Positions 1-8,316 of a DNA stretch of 64,000 nt are shown piece after piece. The notes under the pieces were generated by a model. That model saw only the letters and a list, made by a program, of their open reading frames with translations. It had not been told where the DNA came from and did no database searches. Each line of letters starts with the position of its first letter. The first letter of the stretch is position 1. This DNA comes from Thermoplasmata archaeon (lineage in GTDB: Archaea > Thermoplasmatota > Thermoplasmata > Lutacidiplasmatales > UBA184): contig JAJZYB010000003.1 in the NCBI GenBank assembly GCA_021806135.1, forward strand, positions 1 to 64,000, read 5' to 3'. The position numbers and the translations under genes are program-made.

Positions 1-224
1 GGATGGGGGCGAGAAAGGGGGGGAGGTGGAGGGGGGAGCCCCAGCATGGAGAGGGCCGCCGGTGGTCTCGGGAGGCGAGTCGGGGGTTTCAAGGGTTGCC
101 TCCTCCCGTTCCCGGGGAGGGATGGTCCGGTAAGCTCGTCGATGAGGTGAACCCGCCCCCCGTGCTCCCTGAACCCTCCGAGCCGGGAACGGTGGGGAAC
201 GGGAAGAACATGCCATCCGGAAAC

Positions 225-240
225 GTTTATATATATATAT
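225..240 (+). promoter_or_regulatory. TATA-like promoter element
   Basis: A run of alternating A and T (gtttatatatatatat) stands out in GC-rich surroundings. It lies about 40-70 bases before the possible starts of the secreted-protein gene that follows, so it is the likely archaeal TATA box for that gene. No clear BRE was identified. Confidence 0.6.
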
Positions 241-299
241 GTGTCCTAACCTTTAGCATGCGTCTTTAGAGCATTGGCCGCGGAGCCCTTGTAGTAGTA

Positions 300-671
300 T
301 TGGTCGCCATAGTGACCACACTTCTGGCCCTATCGATGGTGCCCACCGGAGCGGGGCAGGCCGTGACAGTCCAGCCTGCATACATCCCCAATACCTACGT
401 GTCTTTCACATGTTCTCACAGTGAAATTACGCTCAATGGAACCATAGCCTGCCACGATGGTACGAGTGATGTAGTGGCCTGCGAGGCACCAATTCCCCCT
501 CTTACGTGCGTTTATGCAATGAAGGATACCCCTGATACAGGGTACCCCTTTAGCAGCTGGAGCCACAGTGGCTCGGTCAGCATCACAGGCTCCGGCGCTT
601 CTGTGACGCTCAAGGTCATCGTTCCCGGGACGGGGAAGTACCAAGGGTACGTCACTGCCACGGTCAGTTGA
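300..671 (+). CDS. Small secreted protein, unknown function
   Basis: A 123-residue product if the TTG at 300 is used. The frame stays open back to position 270 and the upstream codons (R-G-A-L-V-V-V) extend the hydrophobic stretch, so the true start may be a non-standard codon near 273-297. The N-terminus is a convincing signal peptide (basic residue, hydrophobic core, then P-T-G-A-G-Q-A). The mature part is Ser/Thr/Gly-rich, predicted beta, with four cysteines (roughly residues 38, 51, 61 and 70) that could form two disulfides. Base composition is clearly less GC-rich than all neighbours, which suggests recent acquisition. I do not recognise a family. Confidence 0.6.
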   Translation: MVAIVTTLLALSMVPTGAGQAVTVQPAYIPNTYVSFTCSHSEITLNGTIACHDGTSDVVACEAPIPPLTCVYAMKDTPDTGYPFSSWSHSGSVSITGSGASVTLKVIVPGTGKYQGYVTATVS

Positions 672-1039
672 ACAAGGTCAAGCCGTGTCGTAGAACCACT
701 GGGTAGACCGACCAGCCCTTACTGGGAGGAAAGGCGAAGGCGCGTGGCGCACGCGTGGTCTGCATCCGGGGCTACGAAGGGCAGCAAGCCCCGGTGATGG
801 GGCCTGCCCGGTAGGGAGCATGGGGACCGCCGCAGGAGAGGCACCGGGATCTGGATTCTGTCACCGTCTCGGCGACCGACCGGAGAGGTCTGTTCTGAGG
901 GGCTTCGGGCCCGGACGGGAAAGGGGATGCGGGATCAGACCGGACGCCAACGTTCAGGGATTGGCCGTGGAGCTCCCTTGGACCATTGGGTGGCGGTTCC
1001 TGTTTCCGCTGGTGGGCTCGGCAATTCGAGGAGCCAAAG
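672..1039. other. Gene-free stretch with strong hairpins
   Basis: No convincing coding frame is seen between the secreted-protein gene and the arsenic pump. The stretch holds a perfect 5-bp hairpin at 741-755 (CGCGT/ACGCG) and an 11-bp bulged hairpin at 779-809: GGGCAG pairs with CTGCCC, and inside it, past a CAA bulge, GCCCC pairs with GGGGC around a GGTGAT loop. This would fit a structured RNA or a long 3' leader, but I cannot match it to SRP RNA, RNase P RNA, tRNA or an intron. Confidence 0.35.
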
Positions 1040-2179
1040 TCAAGGTTGGCCCTCCACCAGGCGGGGGGTTTCGGGACGCTTGGGTCCGACAGCAGCCGCC
1101 TCCCTCCCAGGAGGGACGGGGAAGAGCCGGCTCCTCAACGCCAGGGAGAGATAGACGAGGCCGATCATCACCGGCACCTCGATGAGCGGCCCGACCACCG
1201 TCGCGAAGGCCTGGGGGGAGGTGAGCCCAAAGGTGGCCACGGCCACCGCGATGGCGAGCTCGAAGTTGTTGCTGCTCGCGGTAAAGGCCGTGGTGGCGGT
1301 GTCCCGGTAACCGAAGCCGAGCTTCCATGCCAAGAGGTAGGAGATGAGGAACATGAGGGCGAAATAGGCCAGCAGAGGGGCCGCCACCCGGAGAACGGTG
1401 ATCGGGAACTGCACGAACGCGTTCCCCTCCAGCGCGAACATCACCACCAGGGTGAACAGAAGGGCGAGGAGGGCCGTCGGTTGCACCCGGCGCAGGAAGG
1501 AAGCCTGGTACCACGTGGCCCCCTTCCGTCGGACCAGGATCACCCGGGAGAGGAACCCCATCGCCAGCGGGATCCCCAGGAAGACCGCCACGTTGAGGGC
1601 GATCGCCTCGGAGTTAACCGCGACCGCGACCCCCCCCACGTGGGTGACCAGGTGCGGCGCGAGCACCACGAGGAAGAGGTAGGCGTAGGCCGAGTACGTG
1701 ACGATCTGGAATAAGGCGTTCAGGGCCACGAGGATGGCCGCATGCTCGTTGTTCCCGCCTGCGAGCTGGTTCCAGATGAGGACCATGGCGATGCACCGGG
1801 CGAGGCCCACGAGGATGACCCCGTCCTGCAGCGCCGGGAGCCCTGGAAGGAGCAGGATGGCGAGGCCGAACATGAGGAAGGGACCCACGAGCCAGTTCAG
1901 GAGGAGCGAGACCGTGACCACCCGCCGGGCCCCGACCACTTGGGGCACCCGCCGGTAGTCTACGGCGGCCAACGGAGGATAGATCATCCAGATGAGCCCG
2001 AGGGCGATGGGCAGGGAGACCGAGTCGACCTGGAGGGAGTCCAGGGCAGGTCCGATCCCCGGGACCAAATGACCGAGCAGCACTCCCACCCCCATGGCGA
2101 GGAAGATCCAGACCGGCAGTAGCCGGTCCAGCCAAGAGAGCCGGCGGAGGATCCCCTGTTCAGGATAGGTGGCGGCCAC
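1040..2179 (-). CDS. acr3: Arsenite efflux permease Acr3
   Basis: A 379-residue membrane protein of the Acr3 (ArsB-2) family in the bile/arsenite/riboflavin transporter superfamily, which exports arsenite across the cytoplasmic membrane. About ten hydrophobic segments are visible. The family hallmark with the essential cysteine (C129, in G-L-A-R-C-I-A-M-V) is present, followed by W-N-Q-L-A-G-G-N-N-E. The ATG start gives a normal N-terminus (basic stretch, then the first membrane helix from about residue 20). It lies 9 bases downstream of the arsenate reductase gene, so the two form an operon that converts and expels arsenate. Confidence 0.93.
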   Translation of the reverse strand: MAATYPEQGILRRLSWLDRLLPVWIFLAMGVGVLLGHLVPGIGPALDSLQVDSVSLPIALGLIWMIYPPLAAVDYRRVPQVVGARRVVTVSLLLNWLVGPFLMFGLAILLLPGLPALQDGVILVGLARCIAMVLIWNQLAGGNNEHAAILVALNALFQIVTYSAYAYLFLVVLAPHLVTHVGGVAVAVNSEAIALNVAVFLGIPLAMGFLSRVILVRRKGATWYQASFLRRVQPTALLALLFTLVVMFALEGNAFVQFPITVLRVAAPLLAYFALMFLISYLLAWKLGFGYRDTATTAFTASSNNFELAIAVAVATFGLTSPQAFATVVGPLIEVPVMIGLVYLSLALRSRLFPVPPGREAAAVGPKRPETPRLVEGQP

Positions 2180-2188
2180 GCCTTCCCC

Positions 2189-2593
2189 TCAGAGCCGGCG
2201 GACCAGTTCTCCGACCCGCCGTCCGATTTCGTCCCGCACTGACCGGAAGCCCGCGTCCGGAAGCGGCCCTGGATCCGGGAGCTCCCAATCCTCGTCGACC
2301 CGCGGATAAAGGAACGCTGGGCAACTGGGCCGGTCGAGGCACCCCATGAGGATGATACGGTCCGCTTCCTGCGCCATCTCCTCCGTCAGCCGGCGAGGCG
2401 GGTGTGTCGGCATCGAGAGCCCCACCTCCTTCAGCATGGGCGCGGTCCTGGGGTTGGGAGAGGGCGCCGGCTCGGTTCCGGCGGAGCGGCCGGACCAACC
2501 CTTCGGGGCCTCGCGCCCAAAGAAAGCCTCCGCCATCAGGGACCGGCAGGCGTTCTCGACGCAGACGAAGAGGACCGTCCGCTCGTCGCTCAC
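2189..2593 (-). CDS. arsC: Arsenate reductase, low-molecular-weight phosphatase fold
   Basis: A 134-residue protein of the thioredoxin-coupled ArsC/LMW-PTPase family, which reduces arsenate to arsenite for export by Acr3. The phosphate-binding loop C-V-E-N-A-C-R-S (CX5R) sits at about residues 10-17, and a D-P-G motif near residue 109 supplies the general acid. The GTG start at 2593 was chosen because homology begins immediately after it and a purine-rich GGAGG lies just upstream. The frame is open further upstream to 2785, but that part is low-complexity and overlaps the promoter. It is co-transcribed with acr3. Confidence 0.88.
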   Translation of the reverse strand: MSDERTVLFVCVENACRSLMAEAFFGREAPKGWSGRSAGTEPAPSPNPRTAPMLKEVGLSMPTHPPRRLTEEMAQEADRIILMGCLDRPSCPAFLYPRVDEDWELPDPGPLPDAGFRSVRDEIGRRVGELVRRL

Positions 2594-2785
2594 CCTTCCT
2601 CCCCCCCGTTCTCGCCGTGCCTCCCGGGGGCAAAGCTCCTGCACCGCGGGAAGTGGAGGGTCGTAAGCCTCCCCAGCGCCGGCTCTCCCTCCCAAGCGGC
2701 GGCTCGACCAGCCGGGCCATCCTTCGGTGGGCCCAGTGTTTCCCGTAGCGATGGTTCGGGCATGCTCCCCTGGGATGATCCCCAA

Positions 2786-2800
2786 ATCACTTTAAATGAT
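2786..2800. promoter_or_regulatory. Palindromic operator overlapping TATA box
   Basis: ATCACTTTAAATGAT is an almost perfect 15-bp palindrome (one mismatched pair plus the centre). Its core TTTAAATG is placed about 27 bases before the ATG at 2822, as expected for the TATA box of a leaderless hxlR transcript. The complement reads ATTTAAAG towards the ars operon. A dimeric HxlR-type protein bound here would block TBP/TFB in one or both directions. The geometry is seen directly; the function is inferred. Confidence 0.6.
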
Positions 2801-2821
2801 GAACTGATATAAGCCGGGCCG

Positions 2822-3163
2822 ATGTCGCTACGTACGGGCATAGCGAGTGCGGCCGAACCTCCCCTGGACTGCCCCTGTCCCCCCCAGGGACTGGTGGAGG
2901 TGGTGGGGAAGAAGTGGGCCCTCTGCGTGGTCACCCTGCTGGGGAAGCACGGCCCCCTCCGCTTCGGGATGCTCCAGAGGTCCCTGCCCGGGGTGAGCCC
3001 CGCCACGTTGACCTCGACGCTACGCCAGCTTTCCCTGGAGGGGATCCTGGCCACGGTCCCGGTCCAGAGGGACCGGCGGGCCCGGGGGTCCTACGGTCTC
3101 ACTCCCAAGGGGCTGGACCTCTATCGCACGCTCATCCCGTTCAGCCGTTGGCTCCGCTCGTAG
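2822..3163 (+). CDS. HxlR-family regulator, probable arsenic-responsive
   Basis: A 113-residue winged-helix protein of the HxlR family. The typical core is visible: C-P near the N-terminus, then V-V-G-K-K-W-A-L, the recognition helix region around P-A-T-L-T-S-T-L-R-Q-L, and the wing near R-G-S-Y-G-L-T-P-K-G. It diverges from arsC-acr3, so it probably controls them and itself through the palindrome at 2786-2800. Cysteines at 17, 19 and 35 could bind As(III), but that is inference; C17 is also common in non-metal HxlR proteins. The ATG follows the TATA element by about 27 bases, which points to a leaderless mRNA. Confidence 0.85.
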   Translation: MSLRTGIASAAEPPLDCPCPPQGLVEVVGKKWALCVVTLLGKHGPLRFGMLQRSLPGVSPATLTSTLRQLSLEGILATVPVQRDRRARGSYGLTPKGLDLYRTLIPFSRWLRS

Positions 3164-3315
3164 ACGACCTGCGGCCGGCGATGCGCTTGGAGCGATCCGA
3201 CGAACGGGGCCACGACCGGTCCGGGACATGGGGCGCATCCCCGGGGGAGTGGGAGGGATCGGCATGAGGGAGGCGCTCGTTCATGGGTCTGCCGACCGCC
3301 CCGGACGCCTCCCAG

Positions 3316-4932
3316 TCAACTCACCCCCACCACCGTGCCATCGGCCCCGAGACGGATCTCGAAGGCTTTGGGCTCCCCGGGGAGGCCGGGCATCGTCTCG
3401 ATCTTTCCGAGGAGGGCCACCAGGTAGCCGGCCCCCGCCGCCGGGACCAGGGACTTCACCTGGACACGGAACCCCCTCGGGCGGCCCAGCCGCTTCGGGT
3501 CGTCGGTGAGGGACAGGGGGGTCTTCGCCAGACAGACCGGGAACTTTTCTGTCCCCTCCAGCAACCCGGAAGACCGCTCTTCCATGGCTTCGGGCGAGAA
3601 CTCTGCTCCTTCCCCTCCGTACATCCCTCGTACCACGGCATCGATCTTGTCGGGCAGCGGATCGGTGATCTGGTAGATGGGGCGGCTCCGTCGCCTCCCG
3701 TCCAGCGATTGGAGCGTCACTTCCCCCAGGGCCTCGGCCCCTTCACCCCCCTCGGCGAACCCGAGGCTCCGGGCCGCTGCCACCCGGCGGTCCGCACAGA
3801 AGTCGGCCACCGCCTTGAGGTCCCCTTCGGAATCGTCGGGGAATTGGTTCAGGGCCACCACCGGCTCCAGGCCGAAGGAGCGGACGTTCTCGAGATGCTT
3901 CTCCAAGTTCTCCAATCCCGGGGCCAGGGAATCCGGTCCTCCGGCGGAGTGGGCCCGGATCCCCGGGACGCTGGCCACCACCACCGCTGCCGCGGGAGCG
4001 AAGTCCCCCTGCGGGGCGACGAGGTCCACGAACTTCTCCCCCCCCAGATCAGTGCCGAAACCGGCCTCCACCAGGACCACGTCGGCCAACCGCTGGGCCA
4101 GGTGGATGGACCGAAGTGTGGTGGTCCCGTAGGACAGGTTCCCGAAAGGTCCCCCGTGGACGAGCACGGGGGCGCCTTCCGGCGTGGTGAGGAGGTTCGG
4201 GCGGATGGCCTTGCGCAGGATCGCGGCCATGGCTCCCTCGGCCCGGAGGTCGGAGGCCCTGAGGATGCGCCCCGCCCGGCTCTTTCCGATGAGGATCCTC
4301 CCCAGACGGTCGGTCAGGTCGGTCGGGCTTTCCGCCAGGCCAAGGATGGCCGTGACCTCCGAGGCGGGGGTGATGACGAAGCTCGTGGTCCGAGGGGGGC
4401 CGTTCCCCGGTCCGAGCCCCACCTGGAGGTGTCGGAGCGCCCGGTCCTCCACGTCCAGGGCGCGGGGCCAAGAGACCGTCTCCGGGTCCAGGTTCAGTGC
4501 ATTGCCGTGGTGCAAGTGGTTGTCGATGAGCGCGGCAAGCAGGTTGTGGGCATTCGTAACGGAGTCGAGGTCCCCGGTGAGGCCCAGGTTGACCTCCACG
4601 AACGGTTCCACCGTGGCCCGTCCGCCCCCGGCCCCTCCCCCCTTGATCCCGAAGACCGGCCCCATCGACGGTTGTCGGAGGCAGGCGATGACGTTGGTCC
4701 CCCGGCGATGGAGGGCGGAGGCCAGCGAGAGCATGGTGACGGTCTTCCCCACACCGTGGCCAGTGGGGGTCATACCGGTGATGAGGACCACCTTCCCCTT
4801 CCGGGGGCGGTCCAAGATCCGGGGATGGTTCGGGTCCACCTTCGCCACCCTCCGGCCGAACGGCTCCCAGGCGTCGATGGGAACGGCGAGCTTCTCCAGA
4901 AGGTCCTCCAACGGCGCCATGGCAGAGGGCAC
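3316..4932 (-). CDS. fhs: Formate--tetrahydrofolate ligase
   Basis: A 538-residue enzyme (family usually near 555) that makes 10-formyl-tetrahydrofolate from formate, tetrahydrofolate and ATP. The P-loop reads P-T-G-H-G-V-G-K-T (residues 56-64), where the family norm is P-T-P-A-G-E-G-K-T. The family stretches R-Q-P-S-M-G-P-V-F-G-I-K-G-G-G-A-G-G-G and D-L-D-S-V-T-N-A-H-N-L-L-A are intact, as is A-G-F-G-T-D-L-G-G-E-K-F near residue 290. It is uncommon in archaea, but known in some Thermoplasmata and haloarchaea. A second in-frame ATG lies at 4920. It stands alone, with no folD or purine gene beside it. Confidence 0.95.
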   Translation of the reverse strand: MPSAMAPLEDLLEKLAVPIDAWEPFGRRVAKVDPNHPRILDRPRKGKVVLITGMTPTGHGVGKTVTMLSLASALHRRGTNVIACLRQPSMGPVFGIKGGGAGGGRATVEPFVEVNLGLTGDLDSVTNAHNLLAALIDNHLHHGNALNLDPETVSWPRALDVEDRALRHLQVGLGPGNGPPRTTSFVITPASEVTAILGLAESPTDLTDRLGRILIGKSRAGRILRASDLRAEGAMAAILRKAIRPNLLTTPEGAPVLVHGGPFGNLSYGTTTLRSIHLAQRLADVVLVEAGFGTDLGGEKFVDLVAPQGDFAPAAAVVVASVPGIRAHSAGGPDSLAPGLENLEKHLENVRSFGLEPVVALNQFPDDSEGDLKAVADFCADRRVAAARSLGFAEGGEGAEALGEVTLQSLDGRRRSRPIYQITDPLPDKIDAVVRGMYGGEGAEFSPEAMEERSSGLLEGTEKFPVCLAKTPLSLTDDPKRLGRPRGFRVQVKSLVPAAGAGYLVALLGKIETMPGLPGEPKAFEIRLGADGTVVGVS

Positions 4933-5035
4933 GATGGCATCCAGAGGATAACGGAGAGGTCAGTCCGGGTTGACCGGGGATGCCGATCTCTCCGGGTCGG
5001 ACCGGACGAGCGGGCACGACCTCCGAATGCGAGGT

Positions 5036-5434
5036 CTACAGATAACCGAACTGCCGTTTGGCGAAGTCGCTCATCTTCTCCGGGCCCCAGGGAGGTTCCC
5101 AGACCACCTCCACCTTGGCGCCTTTCACCCCGGCGACGGTCTCGACGGCGGTCTTGACCTCCTCGGCGAGGATACCGGCCACGGGGCAACCGGGGCCGGT
5201 CATGGTCATCCGGACCGTCACCTGGTCGTCCGGGGCGAAGTCGAAGCCGTAGATGAGCCCGAGATCCACGATGTTCATCGGGATCTCCGGGTCGTAGATC
5301 TTCTTCAGCGCCTTGCGGATGAGCGCCTCGCGTTCCACGGCAGCCGTGGGTCCCTCTGCCGAACTCGCTGCCGGCGGGGCCGGGATCGCCTGCGGCGAAG
5401 AGGTTTCCGGGGCGCTCTGGGACCCTTCGCTCAT
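5036..5434 (-). CDS. MIP18/SufT (DUF59) family Fe-S assembly protein
   Basis: A 132-residue protein. After a Pro/Ala-rich tail of about 35 residues comes the MIP18 domain: D-P-E-I-P-M-N-I-V-D-L-G-L-I-Y, then V-T-V-R-M-T-M-T-G-P-G-C-P-V, ending W-E-P-P-W-G-P-E-K-M-S. The invariant Cys of the T-x-P-G-C-P motif is present. Relatives (SufT, PaaD, CIA2) help to mature or deliver Fe-S clusters. The start lies about 26 bases from a TATA element (5455-5465), so it is probably leaderless. It diverges from mptA and ABCE1, the latter being an Fe-S protein. Confidence 0.85.
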   Translation of the reverse strand: MSEGSQSAPETSSPQAIPAPPAASSAEGPTAAVEREALIRKALKKIYDPEIPMNIVDLGLIYGFDFAPDDQVTVRMTMTGPGCPVAGILAEEVKTAVETVAGVKGAKVEVVWEPPWGPEKMSDFAKRQFGYL

Positions 5435-5454
5435 GGCCGGGAAAGCCCGGCCGG

Positions 5455-5465
5455 GCTATTTAGGC
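5455..5465 (-). promoter_or_regulatory. TATA box of the MIP18-family gene
   Basis: Read on the minus strand, GCCTAAATAGC is centred about 26 bases before the ATG at 5434, the spacing expected for a leaderless archaeal transcript. Confidence 0.5.
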
Positions 5466-5521
5466 CCTCCCGGCGGCGCCGCGCGACAGATCCCGGTGCC
5501 GGGCGGAACCGTCCTCCCCAG

Positions 5522-5530
5522 GCTTTTAGA
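5522..5530 (+). promoter_or_regulatory. TATA box of mptA
   Basis: GCTTTTAGA is centred about 30 bases before the mptA ATG. Together with the minus-strand element 60 bases away it forms a compact divergent promoter. Confidence 0.45.
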
Positions 5531-5555
5531 AGGGGGCGGGTTGCCCGGGGCCTCC

Positions 5556-6482
5556 ATGACGGACATCCACGCCCTTCCCCCGACGATGGGCCAGCTCTCC
5601 CTGGGCAAGGTCGGGATCACCGGTATCCGAAAACCGCTCGTGATCCAACGCCCGGAACGGACCCACACCCTCTCGGCCGGGTTCGAGGTGTACGTGGACC
5701 TGCCGGCGCTGAGGAAGGGCTCGGACCTCTCCCGCAACGCCCAGGTGCTGGCCGAGGTGGTGGACGAGACGGTCCATCGCCCCGCCCGGTCGCTGGAATC
5801 CGCCTGCCTCGCCATCGCCCGGGAACTCCTCCCCCGGCATCCGTACGCCAGGGAGGCGGAGGTCCGCGTGGAGGCGGAGTACTTCCGCCCCCGAGGCATC
5901 CGGGAGGACCGGGTCTCGCTCGAGAACTTCACGTTGCTGGCGGCGGCGTGGGCCCGGCGCAGGCCCTCCGGGGTGGAGGTGCAGAAGGCCATCGGTGCTG
6001 AGGCCGTGGGCATGACCGCCTGCCCTTGTGCCATGGAGACCTGCCGGGCTCGGCTGGAGGAGGAGTTCCCCCTGCTCCGGGACGCCCAGTTCGCCGCGAT
6101 GCCCATCATCACCCACAACCAACGGAACCGGTCCCGCCTGCTCCTCACCCTGGAGGAGGAGGCTGAGGTGGAGGCCGATGAACTGCTGGACATCCTGGAA
6201 GGGGCCCAGAGCTCTCCCACCTACGCGATCCTCAAACGGGGCGATGAGGGCCAGGTGGTCCTGGACGCGCACCGCCGGCCCCGCTTCGTGGAGGATGTGG
6301 TCCGGGCTGCGCTCTCGCTCTTGGCCGAGCGTTTTCCCCAGTTGCCGGATACCACGGGCGTGGAAGTGGCCACCCGGAGCGAGGAGTCGATCCACAAGTA
6401 CGATGTCCGGGCGGAACATCGGTCCACCCTGGGCGCGCTCCGGCGGGAACTCGCCGCCTCCGGCCCGTCCCCATCCCGGTGA
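5556..6482 (+). CDS. mptA: GTP cyclohydrolase MptA (type IV)
   Basis: A 308-residue metal-dependent cyclohydrolase of the FolE2/MptA family. In archaea MptA converts GTP to 7,8-dihydroneopterin 2',3'-cyclic phosphate, the first step towards methanopterin-type C1 carriers. Visible family features are the M-T-A-C-P-C-A-M-E-T-C segment (about residue 150), T-H-N-Q-R-N (about 188), and the C-terminal S-E-E-S-I-H-K-Y-D-V block. The ATG was chosen because homology begins there and a TATA element precedes it by about 30 bases. The stop is 9 bases before the ABCE1 start, so the two are co-transcribed. Confidence 0.93.
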   Translation: MTDIHALPPTMGQLSLGKVGITGIRKPLVIQRPERTHTLSAGFEVYVDLPALRKGSDLSRNAQVLAEVVDETVHRPARSLESACLAIARELLPRHPYAREAEVRVEAEYFRPRGIREDRVSLENFTLLAAAWARRRPSGVEVQKAIGAEAVGMTACPCAMETCRARLEEEFPLLRDAQFAAMPIITHNQRNRSRLLLTLEEEAEVEADELLDILEGAQSSPTYAILKRGDEGQVVLDAHRRPRFVEDVVRAALSLLAERFPQLPDTTGVEVATRSEESIHKYDVRAEHRSTLGALRRELAASGPSPSR

Positions 6483-6491
6483 GGAGGTCTC

Positions 6492-8270
6492 GTGGCCCGG
6501 ATCGCGGTACTGCTGAGTGATCGTTGCCATCCCACGGAATGCCAGGGGGAGTGCCAGGCATACTGCCCCCCCGTGCGGATGGGCCAGGATTGCATCGTTT
6601 GGGGGGAGGATGGCAAGGCGGTCATTTCCGAGGTCCTGTGCATCGGCTGCGGGATCTGTGTGCACAAGTGCCCGTTCTCGGCGATCAAGATCCTCAACAC
6701 GCCGGAAGCGGCCGAGGACGAGATGGTGCACCGCTACGGGCTCAACACCTTCCGGCTCTACCGGCTGCCCATCCCCCGGCCCAAAGGAGTGGTGGGTATC
6801 CTGGGGCCGAACGCCATGGGAAAGTCCACGGCGATCCGGCTGCTCAGCGGGGCGGAACGACCGAACCTGGGGCTCTACGAGGACCCTCCGGACTGGCCGG
6901 AGATCCTGCGCCGCTACCGCGGAACGGAACTGCAGGCCCACTTCCAACGGATCTCTCGGGGGGAGCTCATCACCGCCTTCAAACCCCAGTACGTGGACGT
7001 CCTGGCCCAGCGGACCGGGGTCACCCTGGGCGCGTACGTGGAGGAGGCCCGGGGCGACACGGGAAGGGCTCTGGAGCAGGTGGGGCTCGCCCACCGGGAG
7101 TCCGTCCCGTTGGAGACCCTCTCCGGCGGCGAGTTGCAGTTGGGCGCGATCGCCCGGGCCCTCGCGACCCCGGCGGGGCTCTACTTCTTCGACGAGCCCT
7201 CGAACTACCTGGACATCGTCCAACGGCTGAAGGTGGCGCGCCTCCTCCGCGGCCTGGGCGAGCGTTCGAGCGTCATCGTCGTCGAGCACGATCTGGTGCT
7301 CTTGGACTACCTGGCCGACCAGGCGCACCTGGTCTACGGGGAAGAGGCCGCCTTCGGGGTGGTGACCCATCCGATGCCGATGCGGACGGCCATCAACACG
7401 TACCTGGGGGGGTATCTCAGGGACGAGAACGTCCGCTTCCGGGCGGAACCGATCGTGTTCACGGCCCACCCGCCCAAACCCCCGTCCCAGCGGAACCCCC
7501 GGGTGACCTTCGGGGCCTTGGGGAAGGCCTTTCCCGGGTTCGAGATCCGGGTGGCCGGAGGGACCCTCTACAAGGGGGAGACCGTCGGCATCGTGGGTCC
7601 CAACGCCGTGGGGAAGACCACGTTCGTGCGGATGCTGGCCGGCGCCGAAGCCCCCACCGAGGGAAAGCCTCCCTCCGGGGTCACGGTGAGCTACAAGCCG
7701 CAGTACCTCCGGGCCACCGGGGCCTGGACCCTGAACGAACGGGTGTCGGCCTTGGCCCAGGGAGAAGCCTTCGATCACGGGCTCTTCACCCGGGAACTGG
7801 TCCCTCACTTGAGGTTGGGCTCCTTGCTCGACGTGCCCCTACCGGAACTCTCGGGTGGGGAACTTCAGCGCGCCGCGGTGGCTCTCGCCTTGAGCCGGCC
7901 GGCCACCCTCTACCTGCTCGACGAGCCGTCCGCGTACCTGGACTCCAACGAACGCATGAACGTGGCCCGGCTCATCCGTCGGTTGGTGGAGCGGGAGGGC
8001 TCCACGGCCCTGGTGGTGGACCACGATGTGTACTTCCTGGACCTTCTCTGCGATGCGATGATGGTCTTCCGGGCCCTGGACACGCGGAAGACCCGGGGGG
8101 AGGGAATGGGCCCGTTCCCCATGCGTGAGGGGATGAACGTCCTGCTGAAGGATGTGGAGGTCACGTTCCGCCGGGATGACGAGAGCCATCGGCCCCGGAT
8201 CAACAAGGAAGAGTCGGTGCTGGACCGGGAACAACGGTCCCGGGGCGAATATTACTACGAGGCCGGCTGA
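6492..8270 (+). CDS. abcE1: Ribosome recycling ATPase ABCE1 (Rli1)
   Basis: A 592-residue soluble twin-ABC protein that splits ribosomes into subunits after termination. The N-terminal ferredoxin-like part has cysteines 12, 17, 21, 25 and 50, 53, 56, 60 for two [4Fe-4S] clusters. The first Walker A is G-P-N-A-M-G-K-S-T (about 105-113) and the second G-P-N-A-V-G-K-T-T. Both halves have L-S-G-G-E-L-Q signatures and D-E-P-S Walker B ends. The GTG start follows GGAGGT with 5-6 bases between. Length matches the family (about 590-600). Confidence 0.97.
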   Translation: MARIAVLLSDRCHPTECQGECQAYCPPVRMGQDCIVWGEDGKAVISEVLCIGCGICVHKCPFSAIKILNTPEAAEDEMVHRYGLNTFRLYRLPIPRPKGVVGILGPNAMGKSTAIRLLSGAERPNLGLYEDPPDWPEILRRYRGTELQAHFQRISRGELITAFKPQYVDVLAQRTGVTLGAYVEEARGDTGRALEQVGLAHRESVPLETLSGGELQLGAIARALATPAGLYFFDEPSNYLDIVQRLKVARLLRGLGERSSVIVVEHDLVLLDYLADQAHLVYGEEAAFGVVTHPMPMRTAINTYLGGYLRDENVRFRAEPIVFTAHPPKPPSQRNPRVTFGALGKAFPGFEIRVAGGTLYKGETVGIVGPNAVGKTTFVRMLAGAEAPTEGKPPSGVTVSYKPQYLRATGAWTLNERVSALAQGEAFDHGLFTRELVPHLRLGSLLDVPLPELSGGELQRAAVALALSRPATLYLLDEPSAYLDSNERMNVARLIRRLVEREGSTALVVDHDVYFLDLLCDAMMVFRALDTRKTRGEGMGPFPMREGMNVLLKDVEVTFRRDDESHRPRINKEESVLDREQRSRGEYYYEAG

Positions 8271-8316
8271 TCCCCTCTCCCTTCCCGGGAGAGCACGGGT
8301 CCTCGGGGAATGCCTC

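Noticed and set aside
3..269. Short plus-strand open frame at the window start
   Set aside because: Gly/Arg/Pro-rich product that runs through the TATA region; no homology-like features.
807..820. CCCGGTAGGGAGCA, resembling the helix 8 loop of SRP RNA
   Set aside because: The tetraloop and the 5' side of the asymmetric loop do not match the conserved form, and no enclosing long helix is found.
3283..5157. Long plus-strand open frame opposite fhs
   Set aside because: It is antisense to a clearly conserved fhs gene and its product is low-complexity, rich in Gly, Arg, Pro and His; open frames like this are common opposite GC-rich genes.
5526..7808. 760-codon minus-strand open frame opposite mptA and ABCE1
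   Set aside because: Antisense shadow of two well-conserved genes with no domain-like sequence.
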